Shown here in pieces: positions 63,891-64,000 of a stretch of 64,000 bases of DNA. A model generated the notes under the pieces. That model was not told the origin of the DNA. It made no database searches and saw only the letters and a list, made by a program, of their open reading frames with translations. The DNA is taken from contig NZ_BPLK01000005.1 of assembly GCF_019656215.1 (NCBI RefSeq), positions 161,194 through 225,193 of the forward strand, written 5' to 3'. Both the position numbers and the translations under genes were made by a program. Every line of letters starts with the position of its first letter. The stretch's first letter is position 1. This DNA comes from Apilactobacillus zhangqiuensis. Its GTDB lineage: Bacteria > Bacillota > Bacilli > Lactobacillales > Lactobacillaceae.

Positions 63891-63916
63891 AAGGTGCTAA
63901 CAAATGTTAGCACCTT
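63891..63916 (-). terminator. Terminator between tRNA-Asn and tRNA-Thr
   Basis: AAGGTGCTAACA (63891-63902) with TGTTAGCACCTT (63905-63916), loop AA. On the minus strand a short T stretch (TTTCTTG) follows, so termination may be partial. Confidence 0.75.
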
Positions 63917-63924
63917 TTTATATA

Positions 63925-63997
63925 CTCCGAATGTCAGACTCGAACTGACGACAACCTGATTAACAGTCAGGTGCTCTACCAACTGAGCTAATTCGGA
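63925..63997 (-). tRNA. tRNA-Asn (anticodon GUU)
   Basis: 73 nt: acceptor TCCGAAT/ATTCGGA, anticodon loop CTGTTAA (GTT), T-loop GTTCGAGTC, discriminator G. It ends 3 bases from the window edge; more tRNAs may follow. Confidence 0.96.
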
Positions 63998-64000
63998 ATA

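Overview
The window is a gene-dense, AT-rich stretch of core chromosome from a low-GC Gram-positive bacterium. Gene content and order point to the Lactobacillaceae: hprK-lgt-gpsA-galU, secA-prfB, comFA-comFC, a rex/groESL/tsa block, a class Ib nrdHEF operon, pepC, an acyl-ACP thioesterase, a POT peptide transporter and NAD salvage by pncB-nadE. Genus or species cannot be fixed from the sequence alone; a heterofermentative group such as Apilactobacillus or Fructilactobacillus is only a guess. I see no insertion sequence, prophage, CRISPR array, toxin-antitoxin pair or defence island. I found no convincing undescribed multi-gene system, and the points of interest are small-scale (regulatory RNA, start codons, gene losses, tRNA decoding).

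Layout. 1-6.0 kb (leftward): prfB with its programmed +1 frameshift, a MinJ-like PDZ protein, PspC and YvlD envelope proteins, hprK, lgt, gpsA and the start of galU. 6-12.4 kb: secA, comFC-comFA, a rightward YigZ gene, then tagO. 12.5-15.3 kb: groS-groL under a CIRCE operator and the redox repressor rex. 15.4-20.6 kb: an ABC-F ATPase rightward, then tsaB-rimI-tsaD and an acyl-ACP thioesterase leftward. 20.6-28.4 kb: the replication/repair block dnaX-ybaB-recR-yaaL and tmk-darA-holB-yabA-rsmI, with the SRP RNA, tadA and an RsmC-like methyltransferase upstream. 28.4-32.1 kb: nrdH, nrdE, nrdF rightward behind paired NrdR boxes. 32.2-34.8 kb: mprF.

34.9-47.1 kb is a long leftward translation block whose order matches the Bacillus yacL-to-rplL region: dut, radA, yacL, gltX, cysS, mrnC, rlmB, yacP, a SigH/ComX-type sigma factor, rpmG, secE, nusG, rplK, rplA, rplJ, rplL. 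It carries an L10 leader and two L1-site-like leader elements. secE and rpmG are shorter than 60 codons and were found by direct translation.

47.2-52.5 kb: rpiA and pepC rightward, gpmA and an EamA transporter leftward, and an LCP wall-polymer ligase rightward. 52.5-64 kb: tRNA-Gln, -His and -Leu; thrB-sprT-tex; an unknown gene with nadE and pncB; tagA against a GntR regulator; proC; a second tRNA-Gln with tRNA-Tyr; a POT transporter; and tRNA-Thr and tRNA-Asn at the right edge.

How the genes fit together: most encode translation, replication/repair and envelope functions. tagO, tagA and the LCP protein belong to wall-polymer synthesis, mprF to membrane charge, and lgt to lipoproteins. comFA, comFC, radA and the SigH-type factor are parts of a DNA-uptake programme. 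tadA and a tRNA-Leu with an A34 anticodon form a plausible enzyme-substrate pair.
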